Shown here one piece after another: positions 34,192 through 43,970 of a DNA stretch of 64,000 nt (position 1 is its first letter; each line of letters opens with the position of its first letter). Source of the stretch: Thalassospira indica. Its GTDB lineage: Bacteria > Pseudomonadota > Alphaproteobacteria > Rhodospirillales > Thalassospiraceae. The translations under genes and the position numbers were made by a program. Below the pieces are notes generated by a model. It was given only the letters and a program-made list of their open reading frames with translations. It was not told the origin of the DNA and searched no databases. The DNA lies in assembly GCF_003403095.1 (NCBI RefSeq), contig NZ_CP031555.1, positions 620,001-684,000 on the forward strand. The letters run 5' to 3'.

Positions 34192-35001
34192 ATGGGAATG
34201 ACAACCTTGTTTGACCGCTGCCCGTTTCATTTCAGATCACTGCGTTTCGTCATGGTTGCTGGCCTGATGCTTGGCCTTTCGGCGTGTGGGGAAACCGCGC
34301 CCAAGTGGGAGGCGCAGGATATGTTTGCCGCCCCCAGCCAGGAAAAAGTCGATGATCGTTATCGGGCAATGATTGATTTCAAGGCGATGGCGCGTGACGA
34401 AGCGGGCAAGGAATATGCCGCCGGGCCGAATGCCACCGTTCTTGGCGCGGTCGAAGAGGCCGTTGCGATGTGCCAACAGGCCAATGCGCAGGGCTGCAAG
34501 GCGGTGCGGGTCGGTTTGACCTGGGTCGACGGGTTGGATCAAAGTGCGATTGAAAGCGTGATTACGTCTTATCGCGATACCATGACCGCCGAGGCCTATC
34601 AGGCCGCAGGGCAGGGCAATATGGGGGCGGCCAACTGGCTGGCCTATCATTATGCGGTGCGCGGCGAGAATTTGCAGGAGGCCGAACGCCTGTCAAAGCA
34701 GGCCCTGCAAGTGGCCCCTGATGATCCCGGTGCGCTTGATACCTATGGCCTGATCCTTTATCGGCAGGGACGCTATCAGGAAGCCGAAGAAGTGTTTATC
34801 CGTGCCAACAAGGCCATGCCGACGGCCGAGCATATTGCGCATTTCGCCGACAATGCACTGGCGATGGGCAAGACTGAAATGGCACGGGCAGCCTACCAGC
34901 GCGCATTGGAGGCGGGTGCGGGTCCGGTTCTGTCGCAGACCATTCAGAAGCGCTTGTTGGCTTTGGACCTGAACGGTGGGGCGGCGGCCCCGGCTCAGTG
35001 A
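34192..35001 (+). CDS. TPR-containing lipoprotein of unknown function
   Basis: A 269-residue predicted lipoprotein: a hydrophobic signal (about 18-30) ends in the lipobox 'GLSAC' with C32 as the lipidated residue. Residues about 135-255 form tetratricopeptide-like helical repeats ('NWLAYHYAVRGENLQEAERLSKQAL', about 24 residues per half, then 'DTYGLILYRQGRYQEAEEVFIRA'). Such proteins usually scaffold envelope complexes. No partner is apparent: sdhB precedes it behind a terminator and the purine cluster faces it. The start may be ATG 34192 or 34198; there is no clear ribosome site. Confidence 0.75.
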   Translation: MGMTTLFDRCPFHFRSLRFVMVAGLMLGLSACGETAPKWEAQDMFAAPSQEKVDDRYRAMIDFKAMARDEAGKEYAAGPNATVLGAVEEAVAMCQQANAQGCKAVRVGLTWVDGLDQSAIESVITSYRDTMTAEAYQAAGQGNMGAANWLAYHYAVRGENLQEAERLSKQALQVAPDDPGALDTYGLILYRQGRYQEAEEVFIRANKAMPTAEHIAHFADNALAMGKTEMARAAYQRALEAGAGPVLSQTIQKRLLALDLNGGAAAPAQ

Positions 35002-35023
35002 TAAGTATCCGCAACAGGAAAAG

Positions 35024-35055
35024 AAAAAGGCCAGGAATTCCCGGCCTTTGTTATT
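35024..35055. terminator. Bidirectional terminator between lipoprotein gene and allA
   Basis: AAAGGCC and GGCCTTT form a stem around an AGGAATTCCC loop, with an A-run on the left and a T-rich stretch on the right, between two convergent genes. Confidence 0.75.
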
Positions 35056-35071
35056 TCGTCACTTTGCTGCG

Positions 35072-35581
35072 TTACGCCCAATCCAGCGTGATGACTTTGC
35101 CATCAACCAGTGGCAGCTCGACTTCATTGAGGTTGTTGCCGGGGCCTGTGCGATCCACGATCAGAAAGTCGCTGTCTTCTTCAAGGACGAGCAACGGGTG
35201 GTGCCAGACGTTTTTGGCGTAGGTCACGCCCTGCGTGCCGTCCGAAAGAAACGCACGCAGGTCTTTGGGCTTGGGTGTTTCGGTGCTGGTGGCGACGACA
35301 ATCAGGAACTTTTGACCCGATAGCGGGATGAAAGCCTGTGAGCCCAGCGGATGGCGTTCCATCATCTTGATTTCAATCGGCTTGGGCCGGGGCGTGCCGC
35401 GAAAGATGCTGATGATGGGGCTGCCGCCCTCATCCCCGACATCGACGCGCGAGATATCATGGAACCGGGTCGTGGTGCCCTGATTGATCTTGTAGGTATC
35501 GCGCGCGGTGGCGGTTGAGATGACCTCGCCAAACGGGGCGAAGGCATCCGGGGTCAGATGTTCGATGGAAAGCTGCATCAA
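35072..35581 (-). CDS. allA: Ureidoglycolate lyase
   Basis: A 169-residue cupin-like enzyme that splits ureidoglycolate into glyoxylate and urea, the last step of allantoin breakdown here. 'LTPDAFAPFGEVI', 'IEIKMMERHPLGSQAFIPL' and 'VWHHPLLVLEEDSDFLIVDRTG' are AllA signatures. Two ATG codons lie at the start (35581 and 35578). It is the last gene of the minus-strand group puuE-uraD-alc-allA, and the terminator lies just beyond. Confidence 0.92.
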   Translation of the reverse strand: MMQLSIEHLTPDAFAPFGEVISTATARDTYKINQGTTTRFHDISRVDVGDEGGSPIISIFRGTPRPKPIEIKMMERHPLGSQAFIPLSGQKFLIVVATSTETPKPKDLRAFLSDGTQGVTYAKNVWHHPLLVLEEDSDFLIVDRTGPGNNLNEVELPLVDGKVITLDWA

Positions 35582-35590
35582 CTTGCCCCG

Positions 35591-36607
35591 TTACTTGGTC
35601 GGTTTGCCGAGAATGCGCAAACGGCTGATGCCGCCATCGGGTATCGAGTTGACGCGAAGGTGGGTGACCGGACCATTGACGGTAAGCGCGGATGCATCAA
35701 ATTCGTGGATATGGTCTGCCTGCATCTTGCTTTCCGGCAGGATGGTCGACCAGAACATCGAACGTGCGCGCAGCGACTTGTCCTTTTCACCATCGACAAA
35801 CGCACCCTGAATGGAAACGCGGTCAGGATAGTTGCCCTTGAAGTGGCAGGTATCGACGATGATTTTTTCAATCTCGCCCGGGTGGCCTAGTTCGACAATC
35901 AGCCATTCATTGCCCGGTTCGCGACGACGACGGGTTTCCCAGCCATCGCCCATATTAACCCCGCGACCCGGTGCGAGAATGGCATTCGGGTTGCCATAAT
36001 GGGCATCCGACCAGTCGACAACCACACCGCCATTGATCATGGCAGCCAGGTCAACCTGTTCGCCCTTGGCGGCCATTTCCGTCCAGTCGCGGTTCGGGCG
36101 ACCATAAACGCGCAGACGTGCGACACCGCCATCAGGATAGATGTGCAGGCGAACGTGGGTGTAAATCACATCCGAGGTGACTTCGGCATAATGATGCGCA
36201 CTTGCCCCAAGGCCCATCGGGGCGACGATTTCGTCCCATTTGGCGTCATCACCGGGATCACCATCCGGGCAATAGCATCCTTCCAGCGATCCGGCAGGCG
36301 GGAAGTTGCCGGTGAAGTGGCTGGTGTCGATATCAACACCGTGAATGCGGCCGGATGTTGCCAGACGCACCACGCAATAATCATGGCCTTCGACACGTTT
36401 GCGGCGGCTTTCCCAGCCATCCATCCATTTGCCGTGATCGTCATAGCGGTCAGGATAAAACACCGCATCCGCGGTTTGCAGCATGCGCTGTTTGTCAGCG
36501 AAGAAATCATCGGTCGCAAAGATTGCTGCGGCACCCAGACGTTCATCGGCGAGATTGACAAAACGCCGTGTAAATTCCGGCGCGTCGCTGTTTTCCTGAT
36601 GGCTCAT
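35591..36607 (-). CDS. alc: Allantoicase
   Basis: A 338-residue enzyme that hydrolyses allantoate to ureidoglycolate and urea. The protein is an internal duplication of a jelly-roll domain: both halves contain 'W..GWE.RR.R..G...C.V.LA..G.I..V.IDT.HF.GN.P' patterns (for example '[12 protein letters not shown]' type sequence at about 90-105 and '[12 protein letters not shown]' at about 255-270). This is the standard Alc layout. It ends nine bases before allA, so the two are co-transcribed. Both steps release one urea each. Confidence 0.94.
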   Translation of the reverse strand: MSHQENSDAPEFTRRFVNLADERLGAAAIFATDDFFADKQRMLQTADAVFYPDRYDDHGKWMDGWESRRKRVEGHDYCVVRLATSGRIHGVDIDTSHFTGNFPPAGSLEGCYCPDGDPGDDAKWDEIVAPMGLGASAHHYAEVTSDVIYTHVRLHIYPDGGVARLRVYGRPNRDWTEMAAKGEQVDLAAMINGGVVVDWSDAHYGNPNAILAPGRGVNMGDGWETRRRREPGNEWLIVELGHPGEIEKIIVDTCHFKGNYPDRVSIQGAFVDGEKDKSLRARSMFWSTILPESKMQADHIHEFDASALTVNGPVTHLRVNSIPDGGISRLRILGKPTK

Positions 36608-36664
36608 GATCGTATTATCCTGAAATAGTCGTTTATTATATGGCAGAAATCGGTTCGGATGCTT

Positions 36665-37192
36665 TTACAGCGCTTCGAGCCGCAATTTGGCAATGCGGTG
36701 AACCTGATTGATCGCCTCATTGAATTCGGTTTCCGGGTCGTTTTTCACGCGTCGCTCGAACGCCTCGAGGATGTCGGTGCGATGATATCCCTTGACCGCA
36801 AAGATGAACGGAAAGCCGAACTTCTGTTTATAGAGATCATTGAGCTCGGTAAAGCGGGCAAGTTCATCCGGCGTGCATTGATCAAGCCCGGCACCCTTTT
36901 GTTCGCTTTGTGATGACTCGGTCAAATCTGCCAGCGCAAGCTTGCCCGCCAGATCGGGATGGGCGCGCAGAAGTGACAGTTTGTCATCATCAACCGCGCC
37001 ATTGACGATGGCCGCCATGGCATCGGCAAGCGCCGCAGAGTTATCGAGGTTTTTGGTGATGCCGCGTTCATAAAGCTGATGGGCAACCCACGGTGAATGT
37101 TCGTAAACCCAGCCATAAAGCGACACGAACGCGCTCTCGGCGAGTGTGCTGGGCGGGCGGGTTTCAAACAGGGATTGAGTGGTTTCTGTCAT
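36665..37192 (-). CDS. uraD: 2-oxo-4-hydroxy-4-carboxy-5-ureidoimidazoline (OHCU) decarboxylase
   Basis: A 175-residue all-helical enzyme that converts OHCU to S-allantoin. 'VYEHSPWVAHQLYERG' contains the catalytic histidine region, and 'LRAHPDLAGKLA' and 'FGFPFIFAVKGYHRTDIL' are the conserved motifs. It lies between alc and puuE on the minus strand; the 57-base gap to alc has no terminator. With UraH it makes the pathway stereospecific. Confidence 0.93.
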   Translation of the reverse strand: MTETTQSLFETRPPSTLAESAFVSLYGWVYEHSPWVAHQLYERGITKNLDNSAALADAMAAIVNGAVDDDKLSLLRAHPDLAGKLALADLTESSQSEQKGAGLDQCTPDELARFTELNDLYKQKFGFPFIFAVKGYHRTDILEAFERRVKNDPETEFNEAINQVHRIAKLRLEAL

Positions 37193-37215
37193 TGGGACCT
37201 TGTGTTCTTTTTTAA

Positions 37216-38130
37216 TCAGCCGCCAAAGGGATGATGTTCGCGCCAGTGGCGCGCAATATCGATCCGGCGGGCAAACCAGACATTGTCGTGGCTTTGGACA
37301 TAATCAACAAAGCGCTTGAGCGCTGCGAACCGGCCCGGACGCCCGACCAAGCGGCAATGCAAGCCGATCGACATCATGCGCGGGGTTTCGCTGCCTTCTT
37401 CGTACAGGGTGTCGAAGCTGTCCTTGAGGTACTGGAAGTACTGTTCGCCGGAATTAAAGCCCTGCATGGCGGCAAAGCGCATGTCATTGGCATCAAGCGT
37501 ATAGGGCACGATCAGGTGCGGCGTTTCGGTCTGGGTGCTCCAGAATGGCAGTTCGTCACTGTAATCATCGGCGTCATAGAGGAAGCCACCTTCTTCTGCC
37601 ACCAGACGGCGGGTGTTGGGGCTGGTGCGGCCGGTGTACCAACCGAGTGGGCGTTCGCCCGTCACATCCTTGATGATTTCAATCGCCTTGTGCAGGTGTT
37701 CGCGTTCCTGATCTTCAGGCATGTATTGATAATCAATCCAGCGATAGCCGTGCGAGCAAATCTCGTGACCGTCTTTCATCGCGACTTCACCGACCCTTGG
37801 GTGGCGGGCAAGGGCCATGGCAACGGCAAAGATCGTGATTGGAATCTGGCGTTCGCGAAACAGGTTCAGGATGCGCCAGACACCGACCCGCGCACCATAT
37901 TCATAGATCGACTCCATGCTCATATGGCGGACACCTTCGCGCATGTCGGCCCCGATGATTTCAGACAGGAACGCCTCGGAGGCCTTGTCGCCATGCAGGA
38001 TGCAGTTTTCGCCGCCTTCTTCATAGTTCAGGACAAACTGCACCGCGACGCGCGCCTTGTTTGGCCAGTTGGCTTTGGGCGGGTTTTCCCCATAGCCGAT
38101 CAAATCACGCGCATATGTCTGGTCGTTCAT
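37216..38130 (-). CDS. puuE: Allantoinase PuuE (polysaccharide-deacetylase fold)
   Basis: A 304-residue enzyme that opens allantoin to allantoate. It belongs to the NodB/carbohydrate esterase 4 fold, not to the metal-dependent amidohydrolase allantoinases. 'RDLIGYGENPPKANWPNKAR', 'YEYGARVGVWRILNLF', 'DGHEICSHGYRWIDYQYM' and 'WYTGRTSPNTRRL' are PuuE hallmarks. The ATG at 38130 has AGGAGAAGG upstream; the longer frame to 38229 has no support. It is the first gene of the minus-strand purine group and is divergent from uraH. Confidence 0.93.
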   Translation of the reverse strand: MNDQTYARDLIGYGENPPKANWPNKARVAVQFVLNYEEGGENCILHGDKASEAFLSEIIGADMREGVRHMSMESIYEYGARVGVWRILNLFRERQIPITIFAVAMALARHPRVGEVAMKDGHEICSHGYRWIDYQYMPEDQEREHLHKAIEIIKDVTGERPLGWYTGRTSPNTRRLVAEEGGFLYDADDYSDELPFWSTQTETPHLIVPYTLDANDMRFAAMQGFNSGEQYFQYLKDSFDTLYEEGSETPRMMSIGLHCRLVGRPGRFAALKRFVDYVQSHDNVWFARRIDIARHWREHHPFGG

Positions 38131-38565
38131 GCGAACCTTCTCCTGAATTCTGTGGGATTGATCCCGTACGCCCGGCTTTGTTGTCGGGCCTGTTTGGTGT
38201 AGCATTAACCATCGGCCGCGGCGCAGCAAGAAAGAAACCTGTGGATGCTAAGCCAACGACGTGCCGCACTATCAAGGCTGTTTTGATAATGTTCCTGGAC
38301 GGGATCAGATTTGAGCCACGCTTTTCGCGGTCTATCAAGGCGTTTTGCCTGTGTTTCCGTTCATAGTGCCTGAAACTGCTGTATTCGTTTTTCAAAGAAT
38401 TGTTGATATAGTTTCACGTTATCGCCTCTTTCCCCCGGACGGGGTGTAATGCGACGATTTTAGATCGCTTAAAAATGGTTCGGCACAAAACTTCATAAAC
38501 AGAATGCCGTTCCCGGGGAGAAGCGACCGCTCATAAAATTAAGAGAATGAGAGAGGAGGCCCGGC
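38131..38565. promoter_or_regulatory. Divergent control region of the purine genes with repeated CTATCAAGGC sites
   Basis: This 435-base region separates puuE and uraH-xdhABC. CTATCAAGGC followed by (T)GTTTTG occurs at 38269-38286 and again at 38332-38347, 63 bases apart, close to six helical turns. The first copy is also a dyad, TATCAA-N7-TTGATA (38270-38288), of the kind LysR proteins bind. A distant TGAAACT/AGTTTCA pair lies near 38371 and 38410. An overlapping minus-strand frame of 96 codons here lacks coding character. Confidence 0.5.
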
Positions 38566-38919
38566 ATGGGACGACTGACCACCCATGTACTGGATACGGC
38601 AAAAGGCTGCCCGGCTGCCGGAATCCGCATTGAGCTGCATCGCTTTGGCAATGGCCATGATGACATGGTTGCCGAGGCCGTGACCAATGCCGATGGCCGC
38701 ACCGACAAGCCGATGCTTGAAGGCGCCTCGTTCAAACCGGGGCAGTATCAGCTTGTTTTCCATGCGGGCGATTATCTGGATGCCAGCGGTGCCGAGCTTC
38801 CCGATCCGAAATTCCTGGATCAGGTGGTGATCCGGTTCGGGATTTCCGACGGGCAGGCGCATTATCATGTGCCGCTGTTGCTGTCGCCGTTTGGCTATTC
38901 CACCTATCGCGGCAGCTGA
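38566..38919 (+). CDS. uraH: 5-hydroxyisourate hydrolase
   Basis: A 117-residue transthyretin-like enzyme that hydrolyses 5-hydroxyisourate to OHCU. 'LTTHVLDTAKGCPAAGIRIEL' at the N-terminus contains the catalytic histidine, and the C-terminus ends in the diagnostic 'YRGS'. 'HYHVPLLLSPFGYSTYRGS' is the full C-terminal signature. It has no export signal, so it acts in the cytoplasm. AGAGAGGAGG precedes the ATG. The stop is eight bases before xdhA, so it leads the uraH-xdhABC operon. Confidence 0.95.
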   Translation: MGRLTTHVLDTAKGCPAAGIRIELHRFGNGHDDMVAEAVTNADGRTDKPMLEGASFKPGQYQLVFHAGDYLDASGAELPDPKFLDQVVIRFGISDGQAHYHVPLLLSPFGYSTYRGS

Positions 38920-38927
38920 GGTCAGAC

Positions 38928-40424
38928 ATGGCAAGTGCGACCGGATCCCTTCGTTCTGATATCCGTTTCCTGCTGGGAGACGAGGAACGCAGCCTGCGTG
39001 ATGTTGATCCGCAGATGACGGTTCTTGAATATCTGCGCCTATCGGAGCGCAAGGTCGGCACCAAGGAAGGCTGTGCCGAGGGGGATTGCGGGGCCTGCAC
39101 GGTTGTGCTGGGCGAACCGGATGGCGATGGCGGGATGGCGTACCGCACGGTTAATGCCTGCATCCAGTTTGTCCCGACCCTTGATGGCAAGCAGCTTTTG
39201 ACCGTCGAGCATCTTAAATCCGAAGACGGGACGTTGCATCCAGTGCAGCAGGCGATGGTCGATACCCACGGGTCGCAATGCGGTTTCTGCACGCCGGGTT
39301 TTGTCATGAGCCTGTATCAGCTGTGGCTTGATGGTGGCGAGGATGACCGGGGTGCGATCAATGATGCGCTGGCCGGGAACCTGTGCCGTTGCACCGGTTA
39401 TGGCCCGATTATCGAGGCCGCGCGCAAGGCAGGTAGTGTTGCCGCCAATGACAGTGCCGAGCAAAAACGCCGTGCAGATATTGCCGCAAGATTGACGGCA
39501 ATGGTCGCGGATGAAGGCATGCTTGCGCTTGAACATCCTGCGGGGCGTTATTTTGCGCCGCGCACATCTGATGCGTTGGCCGAACTGCTGGTGGCGCATC
39601 CGGATGCGACGGTTCTGGCCGGGGGAACGGATGTCGGGCTTTGGGTGACCAAGATGCTCAAGCGTCTTGATCCGATCATTTACATTGGCGATGTCGCCGA
39701 TATCCAATCGGTTTATGAAACCGAAGATGCGCTGATTATCGGGGCCGGTGTGACCTATAGCCGGGCGCACGACGCGCTGGGGCGGGTGGCAAGTGATGTT
39801 GGTGAATTGGTGCGCCGGATCGGATCACGGCAAATCCGTAATGCCGGGACTGTGGGCGGCAATATTGCCAACGGTTCGCCGATTGGTGACACGCCGCCAG
39901 CCCTGATTGCATTGGGTGCGAAGATCGTGCTGCGCATGGGCGATGTTCGGCGTGAAGTGCCGTTGGAAGAGTTCTTTATCACCTATGGCAAACAGGACCG
40001 CCATCCGGGCGAGTTTGTTGAAAGCGTGATCGTGCCCAAACCCAAAAGTGGGCTGGTGTTCAAGGCTTATAAAATCTCCAAACGGTTTGATCAGGATATC
40101 ACGGCCGTTTTGGCGGCCTTTGCCATCAAGGTCGACGATGCCGGCAAGGTTGTCGAATTCCGCGCAGCCTTTGGTGGCATGGCAGGCACGCCGATGCGGG
40201 CCAAAAAATGCGAGGCGGCCCTGATCGGTAAGGACTGGGATGAAGCCAGCCTTAATGCCGCACAAATGGCGCTGGCCAGCGAATTTGAGCCGATGAGTGA
40301 TATGCGTGCCTCCAAGGAATATCGCATGTTGGTGGCCCAGAACCTGTTGACCAAGCTGTTTATCGAAACCAGTGCGCCTGAAGTTGCCACCCGCCTTGTT
40401 GGCAAGGAGGCGGCCCATGTCTGA
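38928..40424 (+). CDS. xdhA: Xanthine dehydrogenase small subunit (2Fe-2S and FAD)
   Basis: A 498-residue subunit. The N-terminal plant-type [2Fe-2S] domain has 'CAEGDCGACTVVLG', the second cluster domain has 'CGFCTPGFVMSLYQ' and 'GNLCRCTGYGPI', and the FAD domain begins near 190 with 'LAGGTDVGLWVTK' and 'NAGTVGGNIANGSPIGDTPP'. It passes electrons from the molybdenum site to NAD+. It overlaps xdhB by eight bases. Fusion of iron-sulfur and FAD domains in one chain is the usual XdhAB type. Confidence 0.95.
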   Translation: MASATGSLRSDIRFLLGDEERSLRDVDPQMTVLEYLRLSERKVGTKEGCAEGDCGACTVVLGEPDGDGGMAYRTVNACIQFVPTLDGKQLLTVEHLKSEDGTLHPVQQAMVDTHGSQCGFCTPGFVMSLYQLWLDGGEDDRGAINDALAGNLCRCTGYGPIIEAARKAGSVAANDSAEQKRRADIAARLTAMVADEGMLALEHPAGRYFAPRTSDALAELLVAHPDATVLAGGTDVGLWVTKMLKRLDPIIYIGDVADIQSVYETEDALIIGAGVTYSRAHDALGRVASDVGELVRRIGSRQIRNAGTVGGNIANGSPIGDTPPALIALGAKIVLRMGDVRREVPLEEFFITYGKQDRHPGEFVESVIVPKPKSGLVFKAYKISKRFDQDITAVLAAFAIKVDDAGKVVEFRAAFGGMAGTPMRAKKCEAALIGKDWDEASLNAAQMALASEFEPMSDMRASKEYRMLVAQNLLTKLFIETSAPEVATRLVGKEAAHV

Positions 40425-42822
40425 TCAGGTTTTAAAAGCCGATAATGACGAGGTGATTGCACCGACCGCAGGCCTAAGCGGTGGGGTACGGTCAAGCTCC
40501 AAACATGATAGCGGCCCGAAGCATGTGGCGGGCGAAGCGGTTTATATTGATGACATCAATGAGCCGTTTGGCACGCTTCATCTGGCACCGGGTGCGGCAA
40601 CCATTGCGCATGGCAAGATCACCAAACTGGACCTGTCAAAGGTCCGCACGGCGCCCGGTGTGGTGTGCGTTCTGACCGCCGATGACATCCCCGGTGTAAA
40701 TGACGTTTCGCCAGCGCATACCCATGACGAGCCGGTTTTGCCCGATGGCATCGTGCAGTTTTATGGTCAGCCGGTCTTTTGCGTGGCGGCGGAAACCCGC
40801 GCGCAGGCCCGTGCCGCCGCAAAACTGGCCGAGATCGAATATGAAGAACTGCCGGCTGTTCTGGATGTTGCCGAGGCATTGGAAAAACAGCTTTTTGTCG
40901 CGCCGCCGCATGTGATGAAGCAGGGCGATGCCAAGGCCGCACTTTCGCGTGCCAAGCATCGCCAAACTGGTCGGATGGATATTGGTGGGCAGGATCATTT
41001 TTACCTTGAAGGCCATATCAGCTTTGCCATTCCTGGTGAGGATGGTGATGTGTTGCTGCATTGCTCCACCCAGCATCCATCCGAGGTGCAGCATAATATT
41101 GCCAATGTACTGGGCCGTCCGGCCAATGCGGTGACGGTCGAAGTGCGCCGCATGGGTGGCGGGTTTGGCGGCAAGGAAACGCAGGCCATGCAATGGGCGG
41201 CACTGGCGGCCATCGTTGCGACCAAAACAGGACGCCCGGCCAAGTTCCGTCTGGACCGCGATGACGACATGGTCATGACCGGCAAGCGCCATGATTTCAT
41301 TGTCGATTATGATGTCGGCTTTGATGATGACGGGCGGATTTGCGGGCTGGATATCCAATATGCCGCCAATTGCGGTTTTTCGGCTGATTTGTCGGCGGCG
41401 ATCGCCGACCGGGCGATGTTCCATACCGACAATGCCTATTACCTTGGCGATGTCGAAATCAGGTCGTACCGCTGCAAGACCAACCTTGTGTCCAATACTG
41501 CCTTCCGGGGCTTTGGCGGGCCGCAGGGCATGGTGGCGATTGAACGGATCATTGATGAGATTGCGATGACGGTTGGCCGTGATCCGCTGGATGTGCGGAT
41601 TGCCAACTATTACGATACCAAAGATCGCAATACGACGCCCTATCACATGGTGGTCGAAGATAACGTTTTGCCGGAACTGACAGACGATATCCTGAAAGCC
41701 AGCGACTATCGCAAGCGCCGGGCAGAGATTACGGCATTCAATTCCGAAAGCCCGGTGTTAAAAAAGGGCCTGTCGCTGACGCCGGTGAAATTCGGGATTT
41801 CCTTTACCACCACGTTCCTGAACCAGGCGGGCGCGCTGATCCATGTCTATCAGGATGGATCGGTACATCTGAACCATGGCGGGACCGAGATGGGCCAGGG
41901 CCTGTTTATCAAGGTCGCCCAGGTCGTGGCCGAGGAATTCCAGATCGATCTGGATCAGATCAAGATCACCCCGACCAATACCGGCAAGGTGCCCAACACA
42001 TCTGCCACGGCCGCATCCAGCGGGGCGGATATGAACGGCATGGCCGCACGCGATGCGGCGATGACGATCAAGAACCGGCTGATTGCCTTTGCCGCCGAGA
42101 AATATGGTGTGGCGGAAAGTACTGTGCGCTTTGTGCCGGGCAAGGTCATTGTCGGCGACAAGGAAGTGCTCGCCTTTGCCGATCTGATCAAGCAGGCCTA
42201 TCTGGCGCGTGTGTCGCTGTCGGCCACGGGTTATTACGCGACGCCGAAAATCCATTATGACCGCGAAAGCGCATCGGGACGGCCGTTCTATTACTTTGCC
42301 TATGGCATGGCATGTTCGGAAGTCGTGATTGATACCCTGACCGGCGAATACAAGGTGACGCGGGTTGATATCATTCATGATGTCGGCCGGTCGTTGAACC
42401 CGGCGATTGACCTTGGGCAGATTGAAGGCGGCTTCATTCAGGGGATGGGCTGGCTAACGTCCGAGGAACTGTGGTGGGATGACAAGGGCAGGCTGCGCAC
42501 CCATGCGCCGTCGACCTATAAAATCCCGGCTTGTTCAGATCGACCGGAAGATTTCCGTATGGAGCTGTGGTCGTCCGGACGAAACGTTGAAAAAACCATT
42601 CACCGGTCCAAGGCAGTTGGTGAGCCACCCTTGATGCTGGCGATTTCGGTGCATCGGGCGATTGCCGATGCGGTGGCCTCGGTCGCCAATCACAAGGTTG
42701 TCCCGGTCCTTGATACTCCGGCAACGCCTGAGGCGGTCTTGCATGCCGTGGCCGATTGCGCCAAGCGCATGATCGAGAACGCGCATTCTGCCGATGCGGC
42801 CCATTCAATGGCGGGGGAATAG
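40417..42822 (+). CDS. xdhB: Xanthine dehydrogenase molybdenum-binding subunit
   Basis: An 801-residue subunit that oxidises hypoxanthine and xanthine to urate at a molybdopterin centre. 'GRMDIGGQDHFYLEG', 'RMGGGFGGKETQ', 'NTAFRGFGGPQGM' and 'HLNHGGTEMGQGL' are the molybdopterin and substrate-site motifs, and 'GEPPLMLA' near the C-terminus contains the catalytic glutamate. ATG 40417 lies within the end of xdhA, with AAGGAGG upstream. The protein is cytoplasmic, with no Tat signal. Confidence 0.96.
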   Translation: MSDQVLKADNDEVIAPTAGLSGGVRSSSKHDSGPKHVAGEAVYIDDINEPFGTLHLAPGAATIAHGKITKLDLSKVRTAPGVVCVLTADDIPGVNDVSPAHTHDEPVLPDGIVQFYGQPVFCVAAETRAQARAAAKLAEIEYEELPAVLDVAEALEKQLFVAPPHVMKQGDAKAALSRAKHRQTGRMDIGGQDHFYLEGHISFAIPGEDGDVLLHCSTQHPSEVQHNIANVLGRPANAVTVEVRRMGGGFGGKETQAMQWAALAAIVATKTGRPAKFRLDRDDDMVMTGKRHDFIVDYDVGFDDDGRICGLDIQYAANCGFSADLSAAIADRAMFHTDNAYYLGDVEIRSYRCKTNLVSNTAFRGFGGPQGMVAIERIIDEIAMTVGRDPLDVRIANYYDTKDRNTTPYHMVVEDNVLPELTDDILKASDYRKRRAEITAFNSESPVLKKGLSLTPVKFGISFTTTFLNQAGALIHVYQDGSVHLNHGGTEMGQGLFIKVAQVVAEEFQIDLDQIKITPTNTGKVPNTSATAASSGADMNGMAARDAAMTIKNRLIAFAAEKYGVAESTVRFVPGKVIVGDKEVLAFADLIKQAYLARVSLSATGYYATPKIHYDRESASGRPFYYFAYGMACSEVVIDTLTGEYKVTRVDIIHDVGRSLNPAIDLGQIEGGFIQGMGWLTSEELWWDDKGRLRTHAPSTYKIPACSDRPEDFRMELWSSGRNVEKTIHRSKAVGEPPLMLAISVHRAIADAVASVANHKVVPVLDTPATPEAVLHAVADCAKRMIENAHSADAAHSMAGE

Positions 42823-42825
42823 GTC

Positions 42826-43866
42826 ATGACCCTGTCGCGGCGCGATCATATCAGGCTGTTGTCCCAACCCGGTCCGGTGATGCTGGTCAGTGTTGCGGCC
42901 ATTCGCGGATCGACCCCGCGCGAGGTTGGGGCCTTCATGCTGATCACGCCGGATGCGATTTCGGGCACGATTGGGGGCGGTAACCTTGAACATCAGGTCA
43001 CACGCCGGGTGCGTGACGGATTTGCCCAAGGTGTCGATACAGTAACCCTTGGCGAGATCGTGCGGTTTCCGTTGGGGCCGGGGCTTGGGCAGTGTTGCGG
43101 TGGATCGGTCGAGGTTGGTTTCCATCTTTTGGATGATGTCGCGAAAGAGACGCTGCGCAGTGTTTTGACAGAGATCGAGACGGCACCGACCCGTGCCGAT
43201 GGCCATTGGGTAACCGTACCGACCGATTGTAATGACATTGCGCGGGTCAGTGGTACGCATGCCCGGATGTTATCGGAAACTCTCGGGGCTGCGCGCGGCG
43301 GGATAGTGACGCTTAATGGGTTAGAAACGCTGTGTTTGCGCCTTGATGACGCGCGCACGCCGATGTGGATTTTTGGTGCCGGGCATGTTGGCAAGGCGGT
43401 TGTGGAGGCCTTGGCACCGCTTCCGTTTGACATTCATCTGATCGATTCGCGTGATGAGTTTCTTGCGGGTATTGAAGGCGAAAATGTTCAGGTTTGTCAA
43501 AGCGATAAGCCCGAAGCCGAGGTCGCCGATATCCCGGCCGGGGCGCATGTATTAATCCTGACGCACAACCATGCGCTTGATTTCGATATCTGTCGGGCGG
43601 CTTTGGTGCGGGGGGATCTTGGTTTTGTTGGCATGATTGGCAGCCAAACCAAGCGTGCACGCTTTGTCCGACGTCTTTCTGATCGGGGGTTGAGCGCGGT
43701 TGAGATCGGTCGTCTGACCTCACCGATTGGAATTCAAGGCATTAGCGGCAAACAGCCCGCCGTGATCGCGGCATCGGTTGCCGCACAGGTATTGTCGGTG
43801 CGCGAAGCACAGATGGCAAATACGCAAACGCCAAAATCCGCATCAGACGGGTTGGGCAACGCTTAA
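42826..43866 (+). CDS. xdhC: Xanthine dehydrogenase accessory protein
   Basis: A 346-residue chaperone that binds molybdopterin cofactor, helps add its sulfido ligand, and inserts it into XdhB. The N-terminal XdhC/CoxI domain has 'SVAAIRGSTPREVGAFML' and 'GTIGGGNLEHQ', and the C-terminal Rossmann-like domain has 'WIFGAGHVGKAVVEAL' and 'LILTHNHALDFDIC'. It follows xdhB by three bases, so it is in the same operon. Confidence 0.94.
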   Translation: MTLSRRDHIRLLSQPGPVMLVSVAAIRGSTPREVGAFMLITPDAISGTIGGGNLEHQVTRRVRDGFAQGVDTVTLGEIVRFPLGPGLGQCCGGSVEVGFHLLDDVAKETLRSVLTEIETAPTRADGHWVTVPTDCNDIARVSGTHARMLSETLGAARGGIVTLNGLETLCLRLDDARTPMWIFGAGHVGKAVVEALAPLPFDIHLIDSRDEFLAGIEGENVQVCQSDKPEAEVADIPAGAHVLILTHNHALDFDICRAALVRGDLGFVGMIGSQTKRARFVRRLSDRGLSAVEIGRLTSPIGIQGISGKQPAVIAASVAAQVLSVREAQMANTQTPKSASDGLGNA

Positions 43867-43970
43867 GGCCTTCTTTGAGGGCACTATTAATGATAAAGGG
43901 CCGCGCAATGACGGCCTGATCAGGTGGTTCGGGAAACCGGGCCAGAGGTTTCGTAGAGGAGAGTTTGGCT

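Noticed and set aside
38105..38395. 96-codon minus-strand frame in the puuE/uraH gap
   Set aside because: No ribosome site, odd composition and overlap with the puuE start and with operator-like repeats.
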